This document shows, in pieces, positions 27,612 through 35,917 of a stretch of 64,000 nucleotides of DNA. The stretch is from NCBI RefSeq assembly GCF_001467615.1, contig NZ_LNYA01000030.1, forward strand, positions 1 through 64,000, written 5' to 3'. Origin of the DNA: Legionella erythra. Its GTDB lineage: Bacteria; Pseudomonadota; Gammaproteobacteria; Legionellales; Legionellaceae. The number at the start of each line of letters is the position of its first letter. The first letter of the stretch is position 1. Under the pieces are notes generated by a model. It was given only the letters and a program-made list of their open reading frames with translations, was not told the origin of the DNA and did no database searches. The translations under genes and the position numbers were made by a program.

Positions 27612-28871
27612 ATGATTAACCCGTTAACCTACACCCCAAAAGGCGACAAGCAAAATTCCGACTATTTCAATGAATACCGCATGAAAATTTATGAGCGGCG
27701 TCAAACGGTGGGTTTGCAGGATTTATATGGCGATATGTGTGCGGTCATCATTCAGGTTCAAACCGGCGATGCCCTTAATTACTTGAAAGAGCTCTATATC
27801 ATGACGCCATATCGCTACAAAGCCAGTTATATCAGCGATACCCATAAAATATATTGCCTGGTCAATACCACGGAGTCGCCTGTTTTGATTATCCTTGAGC
27901 CCTTGGATCCCAATTTTCGTGATGACATTACCCGCATCAATAAAATGTACCCCAATTCCCGGGAAAAATTTAATGCGCGTTATGTTGGTGAACTGTTTAA
28001 AACCAAGGATAAGCAGGAAACGCGAGAAATTCTTACCGCGCAGGGGTTTCATTTCTGTGAGCCTGAAACCACTGAAAATAAATTTTACTGCAACGGCAAT
28101 TTTGCATTTACCAAACTGTCGGATTATTCATTTAATGCCTTAGGCTATACCGATAAAGACCTGCTTGACTTTGAAAGCTTGAATCTGGGGCAGCCTTTTA
28201 GCCTGACCAAAGCCCAGCAGAAAGTGCTTGATAACATGGATCAATTAAGTCTGGACAAGGGCATTAAACCCTTGTTAAAAGGCATTGATCACATGGCCAC
28301 CCGCATTCTCGCAGGGGAGCGGGAAGATGCAATTTTAGAATTATTATGCCTGTCCAATTATTATTTCTGGGGCGCTTATAATATCAGCGACATGAATTCT
28401 TCCACCAATGTCAATCGCACCGCGCATGGTCATGATATTAAATCGCCCGCCAAGGTGTTTACGGCCAATAATACCCCTTTTATGGTTAATTCGTTCGAGG
28501 GCTTGCCAATGCCCACGGAGAACTTTGTTAGAAATTATGGCCGGCGTATGCACCATATTGCCATTGAAGTGGTTGATGGCGATCACCCGAGCGGCCTTAA
28601 AAACATAGATTACGTGGTCAATACCCTGCAAAACGAGCTGTCCATTCCTTTTTTGGCCCAGGTTTTCGGATCCTGCGGCACGGAGCCGGATTTAAAACAA
28701 ATTTTTTCCAAACACTCCCCTTACTCGATTCTTATAACGGAATACGTCGAACGCTGCCATCAGTTTGACGGGTTTTTTACCCGTGAAAATGTCGCGGCTT
28801 TAACAGAAGCCGCAAGCCTGGATGAGACCGTGCAGCAGCACAGTAAAAAGCATGGTTTGGTAGGGGATTAA
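27612..28871 (+). CDS. VOC-superfamily dioxygenase, divergent HPPD-like
   Basis: A 419-residue protein whose C-terminal half resembles 4-hydroxyphenylpyruvate dioxygenase. GIDHMATRI places a metal ligand at His227, RMHHIAIEVVDG gives the second at His314/315, and ILITEYVERC gives the third at Glu377, the usual 2-His-1-Glu iron set, followed by a HQFDGFFTRENVAALTEA tail like the HPPD C-terminus (GNFKALFEAIE). The N-terminal half is poorly conserved. Substrate may not be 4-hydroxyphenylpyruvate, because residues around the site differ and the gene sits away from tyrosine catabolism genes. It is followed after 78 bp by the trio at 28950-31649 on the same strand. Start supported by AGGAGTCAG. Confidence 0.72.
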   Translation: MINPLTYTPKGDKQNSDYFNEYRMKIYERRQTVGLQDLYGDMCAVIIQVQTGDALNYLKELYIMTPYRYKASYISDTHKIYCLVNTTESPVLIILEPLDPNFRDDITRINKMYPNSREKFNARYVGELFKTKDKQETREILTAQGFHFCEPETTENKFYCNGNFAFTKLSDYSFNALGYTDKDLLDFESLNLGQPFSLTKAQQKVLDNMDQLSLDKGIKPLLKGIDHMATRILAGEREDAILELLCLSNYYFWGAYNISDMNSSTNVNRTAHGHDIKSPAKVFTANNTPFMVNSFEGLPMPTENFVRNYGRRMHHIAIEVVDGDHPSGLKNIDYVVNTLQNELSIPFLAQVFGSCGTEPDLKQIFSKHSPYSILITEYVERCHQFDGFFTRENVAALTEAASLDETVQQHSKKHGLVGD

Positions 28872-28949
28872 AGGAGAGTTGCTCTGTTTGGCAAAGAATC
28901 ATGAACTTGTCTACGCTTAGGAAGAAGCCAAGAAAAACTGGAGAAAAAA

Positions 28950-29300
28950 ATGACTTCGCACATTGATGATACACCCAGTGAGCCACGCTCATCGTTTAAA
29001 GAGCGATATCAAGAGGTAAAACCCCTGACAGATACAGATAAGCTGATTATTGAGTTGGAAAGACAGCTTAAGCATGTGGAAAGTAAAGGCAAACCCGGGG
29101 GGATGCATGAGCAGAAGGCTAATGTGATTCGAGCGGCTATAGATATGTTAAATGGAAATGGCTCTCTTGATGACCTACGCAACACGATAACAGAAAATCC
29201 TCGTTATAATGAAGCTACTTTCAGGAGCACTACCGAGTCGTTGGTAAACCGGGCTATCACGATGCAACAGGATATAGAAAGCGGCATGAAACCCAAATGA
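28950..29300 (+). CDS. Small helical protein of unknown function
   Basis: A 116-residue, highly charged, predicted helical protein without Cys or signal peptide. CTGGAG sits before the ATG. The C-terminal half (VIRAAIDMLNGNGSLDDLR, then ENPRYNEATF) resembles a short helical module seen in Legionella effector-like proteins; the coiled-coil protein at 31663 has a similar SNPRYSEANT stretch. Its stop overlaps the start of the RtcB-like gene (ATGA), so the two are translationally coupled. It could be a partner, chaperone or substrate of the next two proteins; a peptide precursor role is possible but it lacks a classic leader/core layout. Confidence 0.6.
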   Translation: MTSHIDDTPSEPRSSFKERYQEVKPLTDTDKLIIELERQLKHVESKGKPGGMHEQKANVIRAAIDMLNGNGSLDDLRNTITENPRYNEATFRSTTESLVNRAITMQQDIESGMKPK

Positions 29301-30580
29301 AAAATGACCCCATCAGGATTTATGCTCTTCCTGAACAGCAGTCTTATTTTTATCGACCTGAGTTGTGGGATACTGGCCGTCACATAATGACTTTTCTTAG
29401 CGATGCTCATGACGTGCATTTGTTTCCCGAGGCCACGCTTAAAATGAATAAAATCCCGAATGGCTTGTTAGTCAGGAGTAAGAAACTACAGACTTTGTTG
29501 ATGCCTGCAATATTACGCGACCCGGGTTGCGGCTTTTTGATTTTTCGCCTTCACAATCTCCGAGGAGAGCCCACACAGGCCATTGCTAAAACACTGCTGC
29601 AATTTTGCCAGCATTTAGAGATGGATGAAGCCTATTTTTCCCTGTCACACTGGCGTGACGTCTTATGCCAGGGGGTTGACCAATACTCCGCAGGAAAAGA
29701 GCCCTTTTCCAATACCCGTTTTGATCTGGATCCTGACGCCTTGTATCTTGAGCTGGATAAAGATGAACTGAATCGGGATTTGAGGCGAGTCAGCAATACC
29801 ATTGAGCTTAAAACCTATGCGCCTGCATCAGAAAAATCACAAGAGGCTGAAGAGTTGTTGGGTTTTATCCATACCGGCAGTGAGTATTTTCCTGCTGTAC
29901 TTCATGAAGAATGGGCGAGTTTTGCTGCCACGTTTTGCTATATGCATCAACTGGCTTCTGATGAGCAGATTGCCCAAGGACTTTTCGGTATTCCTGCCGA
30001 CGATGAAAAGGGGTATCAATACCAGCAGGCCCTTAAAGCCGTGATGAATTATTGTTTATTCAAGCGGTATTGGTTGTTTCATCAGTTACGTGATTTTTTA
30101 GCTGAACGATTCAATATCATGAGTACGATTATGAGCGATCATTGCCACGCTGGGCTCTTTGAGGTTAAAGAAAACAATGGGGATTATTTATTGCAATCCC
30201 GAGGCGTGCAATTGTTATCCCATCCGCATTTGCCGTATTTGATCGCTGGGCAGAAAGAGTCGGAATCCTATCTGTTCAATACAAACGCAACAACCCTGGC
30301 ATACTGCGGCCATGGCACCAGCTACGCTTTCGATGCGGCAAAGAATTACGGCCAATTGCTGGGCCAGCAGGATGCTTTGCATTGTTTACGGCAATTGCAG
30401 CATGTCATAGCCAATACCGGGATTGAAACGGAAAAATGTTTGCCTTATACCTACAACATCCGTCAGCAGAAACAATACCTTGAGCAGTTTAATCTTAAAT
30501 TTATTCGGCTCTATCCCTTATTCAATTATCAAGGCCCTTATTTGCGGAGTGTCAGTCATGTCAATCAATCCACAGCATGA
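29297..30580 (+). CDS. Divergent RtcB-like protein
   Basis: A 427-residue protein that follows the RtcB (3'-phosphate RNA ligase) sequence layout in order. DVHLFPEAT (39-47) matches the PDVHxGKG region. LMPAILRDPGCGF (68-80) matches the DIGCG motif with metal-binding Cys78. DHCHAGLFEV (281-290) matches the xCHNxxxxE segment. QSRGV (300-304) matches HRKGA. YLIAGQKESESYLF matches IPGSMGxxSYI. CGHGTSY (337-343) matches SHGAGR, and LYPLFNYQG (405-413) matches the RPLxxxKG ending. Several ligase residues are changed (the GGNHF-equivalent reads TGSEYF), so ligation activity is doubtful. Start overlaps the previous stop by 4 bp; the radical SAM gene starts inside its last 23 bp. Confidence 0.65.
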   Translation: MKNDPIRIYALPEQQSYFYRPELWDTGRHIMTFLSDAHDVHLFPEATLKMNKIPNGLLVRSKKLQTLLMPAILRDPGCGFLIFRLHNLRGEPTQAIAKTLLQFCQHLEMDEAYFSLSHWRDVLCQGVDQYSAGKEPFSNTRFDLDPDALYLELDKDELNRDLRRVSNTIELKTYAPASEKSQEAEELLGFIHTGSEYFPAVLHEEWASFAATFCYMHQLASDEQIAQGLFGIPADDEKGYQYQQALKAVMNYCLFKRYWLFHQLRDFLAERFNIMSTIMSDHCHAGLFEVKENNGDYLLQSRGVQLLSHPHLPYLIAGQKESESYLFNTNATTLAYCGHGTSYAFDAAKNYGQLLGQQDALHCLRQLQHVIANTGIETEKCLPYTYNIRQQKQYLEQFNLKFIRLYPLFNYQGPYLRSVSHVNQSTA

Positions 30581-31649
30581 GGCATTGCCCATTCTGTTTG
30601 GTGATTTGGAAACCAGTTATTCCACTTGGCTTACGCTAACGAATTTATGCAATATTCATTGCAAATATTGCTTTAATTACATTTCCCATTGCAATGAGCA
30701 TATGCCGTCCAAACTGGCTGTTGGTATTTTAAAGGCACAACTATTGGCCTTAAATAAGGACACAAATGAAACGTATTCTGTCATTTATTTCGGGGGTGAA
30801 CCCACCCTGAATCAGGATGCATTGCTTGGGTCGATTGATTTTTTACTGGAAAATGATGTGCTTTGCCGCCAATGCCTGATGACCAATGGCGTATTTAACC
30901 AGAAACTCCTTGATCAATTAATCAATAAAAACATTGACTTCCAGGTATCCTTTGACGGCGTGTCCAACAATTTGCGCTTCAATAAAAATTTAACGAAACG
31001 CATCGCTAACGAGACCATTACTACCATAAAAAAACTCACGGACCATCATGAGTATGTCACCGTGCGTGCCACGATTCATGCTGATAATGTAAACAATATG
31101 TCAGATTTGGTTCGATTCTGCGCTGCCTATGGTGTATCGCGTTTGCAGTGTGCTCCCATTTGTGATTTTGGTGATGCCAAAGCGAATTTAGTTCGGCAAC
31201 CGGAACTGCATGCTTATATGGCTTCGTTTGAGGAGGCAATCCATTTAGCCTCTGAGTATGGTATTGACATGGAGGTCAAAGGCGCGGCTCACTTGCAGGC
31301 GATGACAAGGCACAAAATGAAAATTCCGCTGGTATGGCTTCCGGATGGGCAGGTGGCAATGACCATTACGTATGCTTCATCCGCAATAAAAGGCGCTGAA
31401 AAAATCATCATCGGGCGATACAGTGAGGAAGAGGAAGCGATTATTTTAGATCAGGATAAAGTGGATAAACTGAAAAGCAATTACCAAAAAAACCGCCAAA
31501 AATACTGCGAGAATTGTCCCATTCGCGAACTATGCAGCGGCACGGTCCAATTCACCCCGTTTGCAACGGATACCTTTATTCCTGAGCGCGACCAGTATTT
31601 TTGTCAGTTAGCCGTGCGTATGGTTCAACAATTTCCTGTGGTTGCCTAA
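30558..31649 (+). CDS. Radical SAM/SPASM-type enzyme
   Basis: A 363-residue radical SAM protein. The 4Fe-4S motif CNIHCKYC is at Cys31, Cys35 and Cys38, followed by FNY and a YFGGEPTLN SAM-binding stretch. A C-terminal cysteine set (Cys317, Cys320, Cys326, Cys349; C-x2-C-x5-C-x22-C) suggests a SPASM or twitch domain with an auxiliary cluster, typical of peptide- or protein-modifying enzymes such as anaerobic sulphatase maturases and RiPP maturases. I start it at 30558, where GGAG precedes the ATG; the longer frame overlaps the RtcB-like gene with implausible residues. It is the last gene of the coupled trio, so its substrate may be one of the upstream products. Confidence 0.8.
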   Translation: MSINPQHEALPILFGDLETSYSTWLTLTNLCNIHCKYCFNYISHCNEHMPSKLAVGILKAQLLALNKDTNETYSVIYFGGEPTLNQDALLGSIDFLLENDVLCRQCLMTNGVFNQKLLDQLINKNIDFQVSFDGVSNNLRFNKNLTKRIANETITTIKKLTDHHEYVTVRATIHADNVNNMSDLVRFCAAYGVSRLQCAPICDFGDAKANLVRQPELHAYMASFEEAIHLASEYGIDMEVKGAAHLQAMTRHKMKIPLVWLPDGQVAMTITYASSAIKGAEKIIIGRYSEEEEAIILDQDKVDKLKSNYQKNRQKYCENCPIRELCSGTVQFTPFATDTFIPERDQYFCQLAVRMVQQFPVVA

Positions 31650-31662
31650 ATGATCACCGTCC

Positions 31663-32868
31663 TCAAGAAGGTGCGGTCTGGGGAATATCAATTGCGTCTA
31701 AATCCCTTAATAAATCATCCAGTTTTTTGTGCGAATCAGTGCGAGGCGCTTTAAAAAAAGGCAAGCAAGTGCCCACGGTGCCGTGGACGCGGATCACCGC
31801 GTCAGCTATGTATTTTTTTACGCCGCGATGTTTATCTAATTCTGTGTGTGCATCCAGGATAAGCTGGGCATATTTTGTTCTTAAAGTGGCCGCATCTGCA
31901 ATTTTGGACTCATCAAAATAGTCGCGGCGTAACTGTTGCAAGGTCTTGCATAAATTATCAGCCACGGTGTTGGCTTCTGAGTAACGCGGATTGCTTTTTG
32001 CTTTGGCTTCAAGCTGTTCTTGTTTGACGCGCATTTTTTCCACAGCCCAATCAAACGTAACGGCAGCTAACCATTCTTTATTCTCACCAATGATATTATC
32101 CCGAAACGCCTGAATGAGTTTTTTCTTTGAGTATTTTTTAGCTTCAGTTTTTTTCTTCTGGGCTTCCTGGCTTTCTTTGAGGATTTGCTGGTACTGCTTT
32201 CTAATCTCAGGGTTGGTTTTTGCGGATTGAATATGCATTTTTACCTGCTGTTTGCATTGCATATAGTGGGCATCGGTTGCCTTGATTAACTCACAAATCC
32301 TATCCAGGTGTTGCAATCTGCGTAGGAAAGCAGGGTAGCTGAGTTGCGATGCACTGAGAGTAGAATAATACTTTTCCAGACACCGTGTCATCGCACTGGC
32401 TAGCGCATGGGCAGCGCTTTGGGCTAAGCGCAGATCATAATCAAACCGCGTTACGCCCAGGATAAATCCCTTAAGTTCCTGGCCATTGGAAATCGTTTTT
32501 AAATTCTCGCCGACCCATTCGGCATTATTGTCAAAAATGGTGTTTAGGTTAGTCTCTTCGAATTTTAGATTAGTCGATAATTTGGCAAGGAGGCGGTTTG
32601 CTTTCTCCATGGCCCGAGTTAAGTCCGGGATAGACAGGGCTTCTTCAAATTGTTTGATAAACAAATCCAGTTCACGATGGTGCAATCCTTCAATTTCTCT
32701 TGCTTTATTCAGGCTATCTATCTGACTCAGTGAGACTTCATGAATAGTGGGCGGGTAAATCAGTTCCTGTAAACCCCAGTGGGTAACGCGGTTGATGGTT
32801 TTGAGTTTTGCAACCGCATTGACTTTCGTTTTTAATGCCTTCAATCCGTCGCCAAGGGATTCTTTCAT
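31663..32868 (-). CDS. Coiled-coil protein, candidate effector
   Basis: A 401-residue, mostly helical protein with Lys/Glu-rich coiled-coil segments (about 205-260), no signal peptide and no recognised catalytic domain. Near the C-terminus it carries a SNPRYSEAN stretch and a later module VIRVHGTVGTCLPFFKAPRTDSHKKLDDLL; similar tails (LPFF..., TDSxKKL) occur in Legionella effector-like proteins as far as I recall. The gene converges on the radical SAM gene with 13 bp between stops. Dot/Icm export is inference. Start at 32868 follows ACAGGA. Confidence 0.65.
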   Translation of the reverse strand: MKESLGDGLKALKTKVNAVAKLKTINRVTHWGLQELIYPPTIHEVSLSQIDSLNKAREIEGLHHRELDLFIKQFEEALSIPDLTRAMEKANRLLAKLSTNLKFEETNLNTIFDNNAEWVGENLKTISNGQELKGFILGVTRFDYDLRLAQSAAHALASAMTRCLEKYYSTLSASQLSYPAFLRRLQHLDRICELIKATDAHYMQCKQQVKMHIQSAKTNPEIRKQYQQILKESQEAQKKKTEAKKYSKKKLIQAFRDNIIGENKEWLAAVTFDWAVEKMRVKQEQLEAKAKSNPRYSEANTVADNLCKTLQQLRRDYFDESKIADAATLRTKYAQLILDAHTELDKHRGVKKYIADAVIRVHGTVGTCLPFFKAPRTDSHKKLDDLLRDLDAIDIPQTAPS

Positions 32869-32956
32869 ATCAATCCTGTCAATAAAAAAACTTACAAAAT
32901 CATTTCACGGCAAGCCGTTATTTACAAGCGAAAATGGTATAAAAAATCACTAAAAA

Positions 32957-34039
32957 TCAGGCATTTTTAGCAAAATGTTCAAAAAGAATAATCAGACTGA
33001 CGATCAGAATAAATTTTAAACCCATAGCCACCGGGTGTGTTTTAGAAAGGGCTGCCAGGTAAGCAAAGGGGTGGCGTTTAATGAGGGCTTTTAATACGAT
33101 ACGGGTCACATGGCTTGGTGTGCCGCGATGAGGGATTTCATGAATGGTGATATTGGGATTAAAATTTCCTTCGAGTATAAACCAGGTTGAGTTTTCAAAA
33201 GAACGGTTGATGTCTTCACACAAGACATCAAATCCTACAAACTCAAGGCCCAGGGTTTTAGCCGCCTTGACCAGCAAGCGCGCATTGTTGGGCAGAATGG
33301 TTTTGCCATGTGACCAAATATCACCCCCACGGCCGGTATTGACCGTATGGCACAATTGGATGATTTGCCCCGCTTTCGGAATACTCTCAAGGCTTAGGTT
33401 TTGCTCCTTAAGGCATTGTTGATATTCCTGATCAACAACCAGGGGAGAAATGGTTAATTTCTCGCTTAGCTTGTCACGCGCCACATTCGCGTGCTCGATT
33501 AATTGGGCAATGGTGTGTTGGCCATCGCCAACCACGCGGGCGGCAAAGCGCTCAACGACGCCAATAACCCGGTTTTTAAACACGAGAACGCGATATTCTT
33601 TAAGACCCTGATGGAATTCTTCTACCTGCATGGATTTATGGGTTTTTAGCTGTTCCTGCAGATAATGGTAAAGGGTTTCCATGTCCTTGATGTTACAGAG
33701 CACGTCACGTCCACGTACAGTATCCTGAGCCGGTTTGGCGACGAGTGGAAAATTAAAATGCTCTAATTTTTGCAAGAGGCGTTCTCGATTAAAGGTGGTT
33801 GCGAGAAACAGAGCGGCCTTGGGGACAGGAAAACCTGCTGCATCGAGCAGATGATTAGCAAGGTATTTGTGTTTGGCGAGGTAGATACTCGCGCCCTGAT
33901 TAAAGGGTGTGATTGCCGCATGGAAAAAATAGGAGCGTCTGCCGAGTTTAATGGTCAAGACATTCAACTCAGGTTGAAAAAAGGCGGGTAATCCCAACGC
34001 GTGTGCTGTTTCTGCATAAATACGGATGTTTTTGTCCAT
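32957..34039 (-). CDS. ATP-grasp ligase, cyanophycin-synthetase-like, membrane anchored
   Basis: A 360-residue ATP-grasp protein. The ATP-binding fold shows NHLLDAAGFPVPKA (pre-grasp), FPLVAKPAQDTVRGRDV (Lys-containing strand and Gly-rich loop), MQVEEFHQGLKEYRVLVF (hinge and Arg) and late metal ligands in FVGFDVLCEDI and ILEGNFNPN. The middle motif LCHTVNTGRGGDIWSHG corresponds to the HxxxxGGD segment of cyanophycin synthetase and GshF-type C-terminal domains. A hydrophobic segment near the C-terminus (about 337-354) could anchor it to the inner membrane. These enzymes join a carboxylate to an amine; substrate unknown. It follows the radical SAM region but on the other strand. Confidence 0.8.
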   Translation of the reverse strand: MDKNIRIYAETAHALGLPAFFQPELNVLTIKLGRRSYFFHAAITPFNQGASIYLAKHKYLANHLLDAAGFPVPKAALFLATTFNRERLLQKLEHFNFPLVAKPAQDTVRGRDVLCNIKDMETLYHYLQEQLKTHKSMQVEEFHQGLKEYRVLVFKNRVIGVVERFAARVVGDGQHTIAQLIEHANVARDKLSEKLTISPLVVDQEYQQCLKEQNLSLESIPKAGQIIQLCHTVNTGRGGDIWSHGKTILPNNARLLVKAAKTLGLEFVGFDVLCEDINRSFENSTWFILEGNFNPNITIHEIPHRGTPSHVTRIVLKALIKRHPFAYLAALSKTHPVAMGLKFILIVSLIILFEHFAKNA

Positions 34040-34223
34040 AACCCTGTTGATTCATAAAGCATTCACTTAAGTTACCATACCCGAGACGCCTTGACAGTGC
34101 AATGATGACTAAAATTGCCTTGCTTGTTGGTACTGTGAGCAAAGTGGGAGTAGAATGGATTGGTGAGTCTCAACGCCTTCGTAAGCTGTCGCGAAGTCTT
34201 TTTCATTTTAAAAGGAATTAACT

Positions 34224-35069
34224 ATGAAAATGCCACTTGTAGCGTCACTGATTTTTTTATCCTTTTCAGGTTTTGCCAACATAGCGGAGCTGCCTAAAGA
34301 AGAAATGGTTGCTGCCGGGTTAAGCGAGCATACCGTTGTCAGACAATACACCAATTTTCAGGACGTTGCAGATCATAAACAATGGTTCGCCCGCCATCAA
34401 CCTTACCCCACTCAGGTCGTCCGGGTGCAGGGGGATCTTGGTGGGGAGCGTCATTGCGAGGCAGTCCTGAAGGAAATTGATGATTTTTTTGTTTCCAGAA
34501 TCACGCATGAAAAATTTTTCTACAATACGCTGGTGTTTTGCGGCTATGATCCAAAAACAGAGTATGCGGTCCATTTTGCCATCAACAGTTATTTTGATCC
34601 TTTAAATGATGGTGCCATTTATTATCTTGAAAATTACCTGGGTTCACACAATGGCCAGGATTTACTGGGTGTGCCTTTTGAGGTGGAGTCGGCAATCGGT
34701 GTGGCGGTATCCTTAAATATTGATGCCGGGGTTTTGAATCACCGCAATGACAGTACCTTGATTCGTTATCTGCATGACAATCAGAGCCATTTTTTTGCCA
34801 GCAACTATGATTTGATGAAAGAGTTAATTCAGGATATTTATGAGCGTTTTTATTCAAATGACCCCGATCTTATCCTGCCTTTTCTCAATCGCTGGTTTTA
34901 TTCGTATGCAGATAGGACCTATGATAGCATTTTAAGCCGCGTCAATTACGTGGAGCTGCAGCCGGAACGCTTGTTTTTGATGGATAAGGAGCCGAAGGTC
35001 TATACGTCGCCTTTGAGAATGTATTTTGCTCATCACTGTGCCAAATACGAGAATAAACATTGTTTATAA
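34224..35069 (+). CDS. Secreted protein of unknown function
   Basis: A 281-residue protein with a clean signal peptide (MKMPLVASLIFLSFSGFA, cleavage after about residue 18-20) and a preceding AAAGGAATTA ribosome-binding site. The mature part has no domain that I recognise. It contains a few Cys residues in CEAVLKEIDD, TLVFCGYD and HHCAKYENKHC, which could form disulphides. Secretion by type II secretion is possible. It is followed after 48 bp by a methyltransferase gene, but a shared role is not evident. Confidence 0.65.
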   Translation: MKMPLVASLIFLSFSGFANIAELPKEEMVAAGLSEHTVVRQYTNFQDVADHKQWFARHQPYPTQVVRVQGDLGGERHCEAVLKEIDDFFVSRITHEKFFYNTLVFCGYDPKTEYAVHFAINSYFDPLNDGAIYYLENYLGSHNGQDLLGVPFEVESAIGVAVSLNIDAGVLNHRNDSTLIRYLHDNQSHFFASNYDLMKELIQDIYERFYSNDPDLILPFLNRWFYSYADRTYDSILSRVNYVELQPERLFLMDKEPKVYTSPLRMYFAHHCAKYENKHCL

Positions 35070-35117
35070 CCTTTTCCGGGCCATTGTGTGGCCCGGGTTT
35101 TATCCCGTGAGGAAAAC

Positions 35118-35891
35118 ATGTCAAACAAAGAATGGCCGGCATCAGACTATGCTATAGGTTCGTTTATTCAGGCCACCGTCGCCGATACGTTTTTACCGTT
35201 GCTAGATATTAAACCGGATGATGCGGTGTTGGATATTGGTTGTGGCAACGGCAGTTTTAGCTTAAAAATCATTGAAAAAGTACCGCAGGGTTCATTTCTG
35301 GGTGTTGATGCCTCGGAGAATATGTTGACCCTGGCGAGAGAAACCGCCAAAGCTTGCCAGAACGCTGATTGGCAACAGGCGGATGTACTGACGCTGCCTT
35401 TTGAGGGGGCGTTTGATTACATCGTTTCTTTTTGGTGCCTGCAATGGGCAGTCGATATTAAACAGGCGTTTGTAAATATCACGCGGGCGCTTAAACAAGG
35501 GGGGCGATTCTTTACGCTATTCCCCACGGGGGATGATCCGTTCATGTGGACGTTTAACCACGTCAGGGATTCGGGGCAGTTTGCTTCCCTGCGGGCATTT
35601 AAACCGCCGGTCGATTATTCCCGATTGCACCAGGGTATTGAGACGCTTAACGTGTTGCCGCTTAAAACAGTCGATATACAACGAGTAGATGAAGCCTTGA
35701 CCCTGCCTTCTTTAGACACCTTCCGCAAATTTGTGAACGGCATCGCGTTTTTTCATGGGCAACTTGAGCTTGAAGAAATTAAACGAATCAATGAAGCCAT
35801 GGTACAAGCCTATGCCGAAAAAGTGAAGGAGCATTATCAGGGTAATTGCCTGTTTAAATTTTCAGTGTTTGTCGTCACCGGTGAAAAATAA
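35118..35891 (+). CDS. Class I SAM-dependent methyltransferase
   Basis: A 257-residue methyltransferase. Motif I VLDIGCGNGSFSL is near residue 38, followed by the acidic motif FLGVDASENML and the QADVLTLPF, FDYIVSFWCLQW and ALKQGGRFFTLFPT segments of a trans-aconitate/ubiquinone-type fold. The start is placed at 35118 because TGAGGAAA precedes it. The spacing of motifs resembles Tam-like small-molecule methyltransferases; the substrate is not determinable. Confidence 0.82.
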   Translation: MSNKEWPASDYAIGSFIQATVADTFLPLLDIKPDDAVLDIGCGNGSFSLKIIEKVPQGSFLGVDASENMLTLARETAKACQNADWQQADVLTLPFEGAFDYIVSFWCLQWAVDIKQAFVNITRALKQGGRFFTLFPTGDDPFMWTFNHVRDSGQFASLRAFKPPVDYSRLHQGIETLNVLPLKTVDIQRVDEALTLPSLDTFRKFVNGIAFFHGQLELEEIKRINEAMVQAYAEKVKEHYQGNCLFKFSVFVVTGEK

Positions 35892-35917
35892 CTGCCCCGA
35901 CTAGTATCAGGGCAGAG

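Noticed and set aside
28950-29300. RiPP precursor peptide for the radical SAM enzyme
   Set aside because: The 116-aa protein lacks Cys, a leader/core boundary or a repeated core; it looks like a folded helical protein.
29297-30580. Active RtcB RNA ligase
   Set aside because: Motif order fits RtcB, but the GGNHF-equivalent and HRKGA histidine positions are changed, so I call it RtcB-like only.
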